62,122 nt of DNA from an uncultured Rhodospirillales bacterium (GTDB lineage: Bacteria > Pseudomonadota > Alphaproteobacteria > RF32 > CAG-239): contig CACWQT010000010.1 of NCBI GenBank assembly GCA_902763185.1, positions 475 to 62,596 of the forward strand, written 5' to 3'. Numbering within the stretch: position 1 is the first letter of the stretch; each line of letters opens with the position of its first letter. Shown here one piece after another: positions 61,435 to 62,122 of the stretch. The translations under genes and the position numbers were made by a program. The notes under the pieces were generated by a model. It was not told the origin of the DNA. It ran no database searches and was given only the letters and a program-made list of their open reading frames with translations.

Positions 61435-62122
61435 TTATTCTGTTATTTTCTCTTTCGGATATGTCAACACAAAGGGTTGTTTTCTTTCATCTTCCGGCAG
61501 TATCTGATGGTCAAACCAAGACCAGAAAAAGTTTTCCCCGTTTTCAATGCTATATCCGTCTTGATTATGGTCAGACGTGTCATACGTATCGGCAAAAATC
61601 AGTACATCATCAGAGGTTATTTTTGTTCCCATTGTGTCATAACCTATGATAACGCGCCAATGCCCGCCCATAAAAACATTTTCCACCATAATCGGGTGCC
61701 CTGATTTTAATTGTTCTTGCACAAAAGCCACAAACGGCTCGTAATCCTCAAGTGGTTGCCATTCATCAAGATTTGTCTTAACATTCCAACCAAGATTGCG
61801 AAAATAATTTGCAATGCCTTTAACACTCGTTCCGGTTTCAAAACTCGCTCCCATTTTTTCTATCAGTTCTTTTTCGGTAACCCCTTTTTTCCCATAATAC
61901 TGCAAAATGGTTAAAGCCGCCGCCGGACCGCATGAGTATTCCGTTGTTTGCTGAAAAGTCGGATAATGGCTTAAAATTGTTAAGTTTTCATTTGACTTCA
62001 TTTCAAAAACATCCGGCATGGTGAAGTATGGCGAATTGATATGATTTACGTTTACCGCATCTTCCTGTTTTATACCAAAATTATCTTTTTTAGTGTAAAT
62101 ATCACCATTGCTATCATCAACC
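61435..62122 (-). CDS. C39-like cysteine peptidase, 5' end beyond the window
   Basis: The frame stays open to the right edge (upstream residues VDDSNGDIYTKKDNFG), so the gene is probably longer than the 194 residues from ATG 62019. The peptidase part has TEYSCGPAAALTILQYYG (catalytic Cys), then GGHWRVIIGYD (catalytic His) and DTYDTSDHNQDG (Asp). C39-like domains process or degrade peptides; this one may be secreted if a signal lies beyond the edge. Core or island cargo cannot be decided. Confidence 0.65.
   Translation of the reverse strand, partial: VDDSNGDIYTKKDNFGIKQEDAVNVNHINSPYFTMPDVFEMKSNENLTILSHYPTFQQTTEYSCGPAAALTILQYYGKKGVTEKELIEKMGASFETGTSVKGIANYFRNLGWNVKTNLDEWQPLEDYEPFVAFVQEQLKSGHPIMVENVFMGGHWRVIIGYDTMGTKITSDDVLIFADTYDTSDHNQDGYSIENGENFFWSWFDHQILPEDERKQPFVLTYPKEKITE

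Noticed and set aside
1..62122. CRISPR array
   Set aside because: No series of regularly spaced identical repeats was seen; the repeats found are pairs or short tandems.

Overview
The window looks like a chromosome segment of an AT-rich, gut-type alphaproteobacterium. The main pointer is the block bamE (divergent) - DUF177 - rpmF - plsX - fabH - ihfA - MerR-like regulator, a gene order typical of Alphaproteobacteria. kdsA shows an LPS-making Gram-negative. The species cannot be named from sequence alone. Most genes have clear Shine-Dalgarno sites (AGGAG/AAGGA), and that makes the few genes without one stand out.

Layout. (1) 1-8.44 kb: a + strand surface-glycan operon with a methyltransferase-like protein, a GT10 fucosyltransferase-like enzyme, a cytidylyltransferase-like enzyme, two large GT-C-like membrane proteins and a GT2-GtrA fusion. 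Five of its proteins end in copies of the same ~110-130 residue domain, which I cannot name. (2) 8.5-23.3 kb: an accessory region with a DUF3768 gene, a DUF262 + HEPN pair, a replicon-like module (HUH-type Rep candidate, origin-like repeats, SF3-type helicase), a membrane/SieB-like/Fic cluster, an XRE regulator and an AAA-DUF4143 ATPase. It ends at what looks like the 3' remnant of a tRNA-Gly gene. (3) 23.7-25.2 kb: rnc-era. (4) 25.3-29.2 kb: three minus-strand genes for large non-membrane proteins. Two share an N-terminal domain but have unrelated C-termini (one Cys/His-rich and peptidase-like, one possibly lysozyme-like), as modular effectors do. (5) 29.3-47.5 kb: core genes for envelope, fatty-acid, replication and proteostasis functions (bamE, rpmF, plsX, fabH, ihfA, slyX, clpB, kdsA, dnaB, galE, TerC) plus polytopic membrane proteins. 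(6) 47.6-54.3 kb: pyrE/pyrF (divergent), ispA-xseB-cysS and marC, then a GC-rich orphan gene. pyrE, pyrF and the orphan gene have no Shine-Dalgarno, and two of them have Bacteroidota-like promoter boxes, suggesting transfer from gut Bacteroidota. (7) 54.6-61.1 kb: tRNA-Gln, an adjacent tyrosine integrase and a defence-like cargo (RloA/RloB ATPase-TOPRIM pair, an unknown protein, a SieB-like membrane protein, a DUF2806 protein). A partial C39-like peptidase gene runs off the right edge.

Most notable finding: upstream of cysS on the minus strand is a 15-codon leader peptide with five consecutive cysteine codons, its own Shine-Dalgarno and -35 box, followed by a hairpin plus seven-U terminator. 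This is the anatomy of a ribosome-mediated, cysteine-sensing attenuator controlling cysteinyl-tRNA synthetase and probably the xseB-ispA genes behind it. Other leads are the repeated glycan-locus domain, the modular effector-like pair, the HUH/SF3 replicon module with its origin-like structures, and the two SieB-like/defence cassettes.
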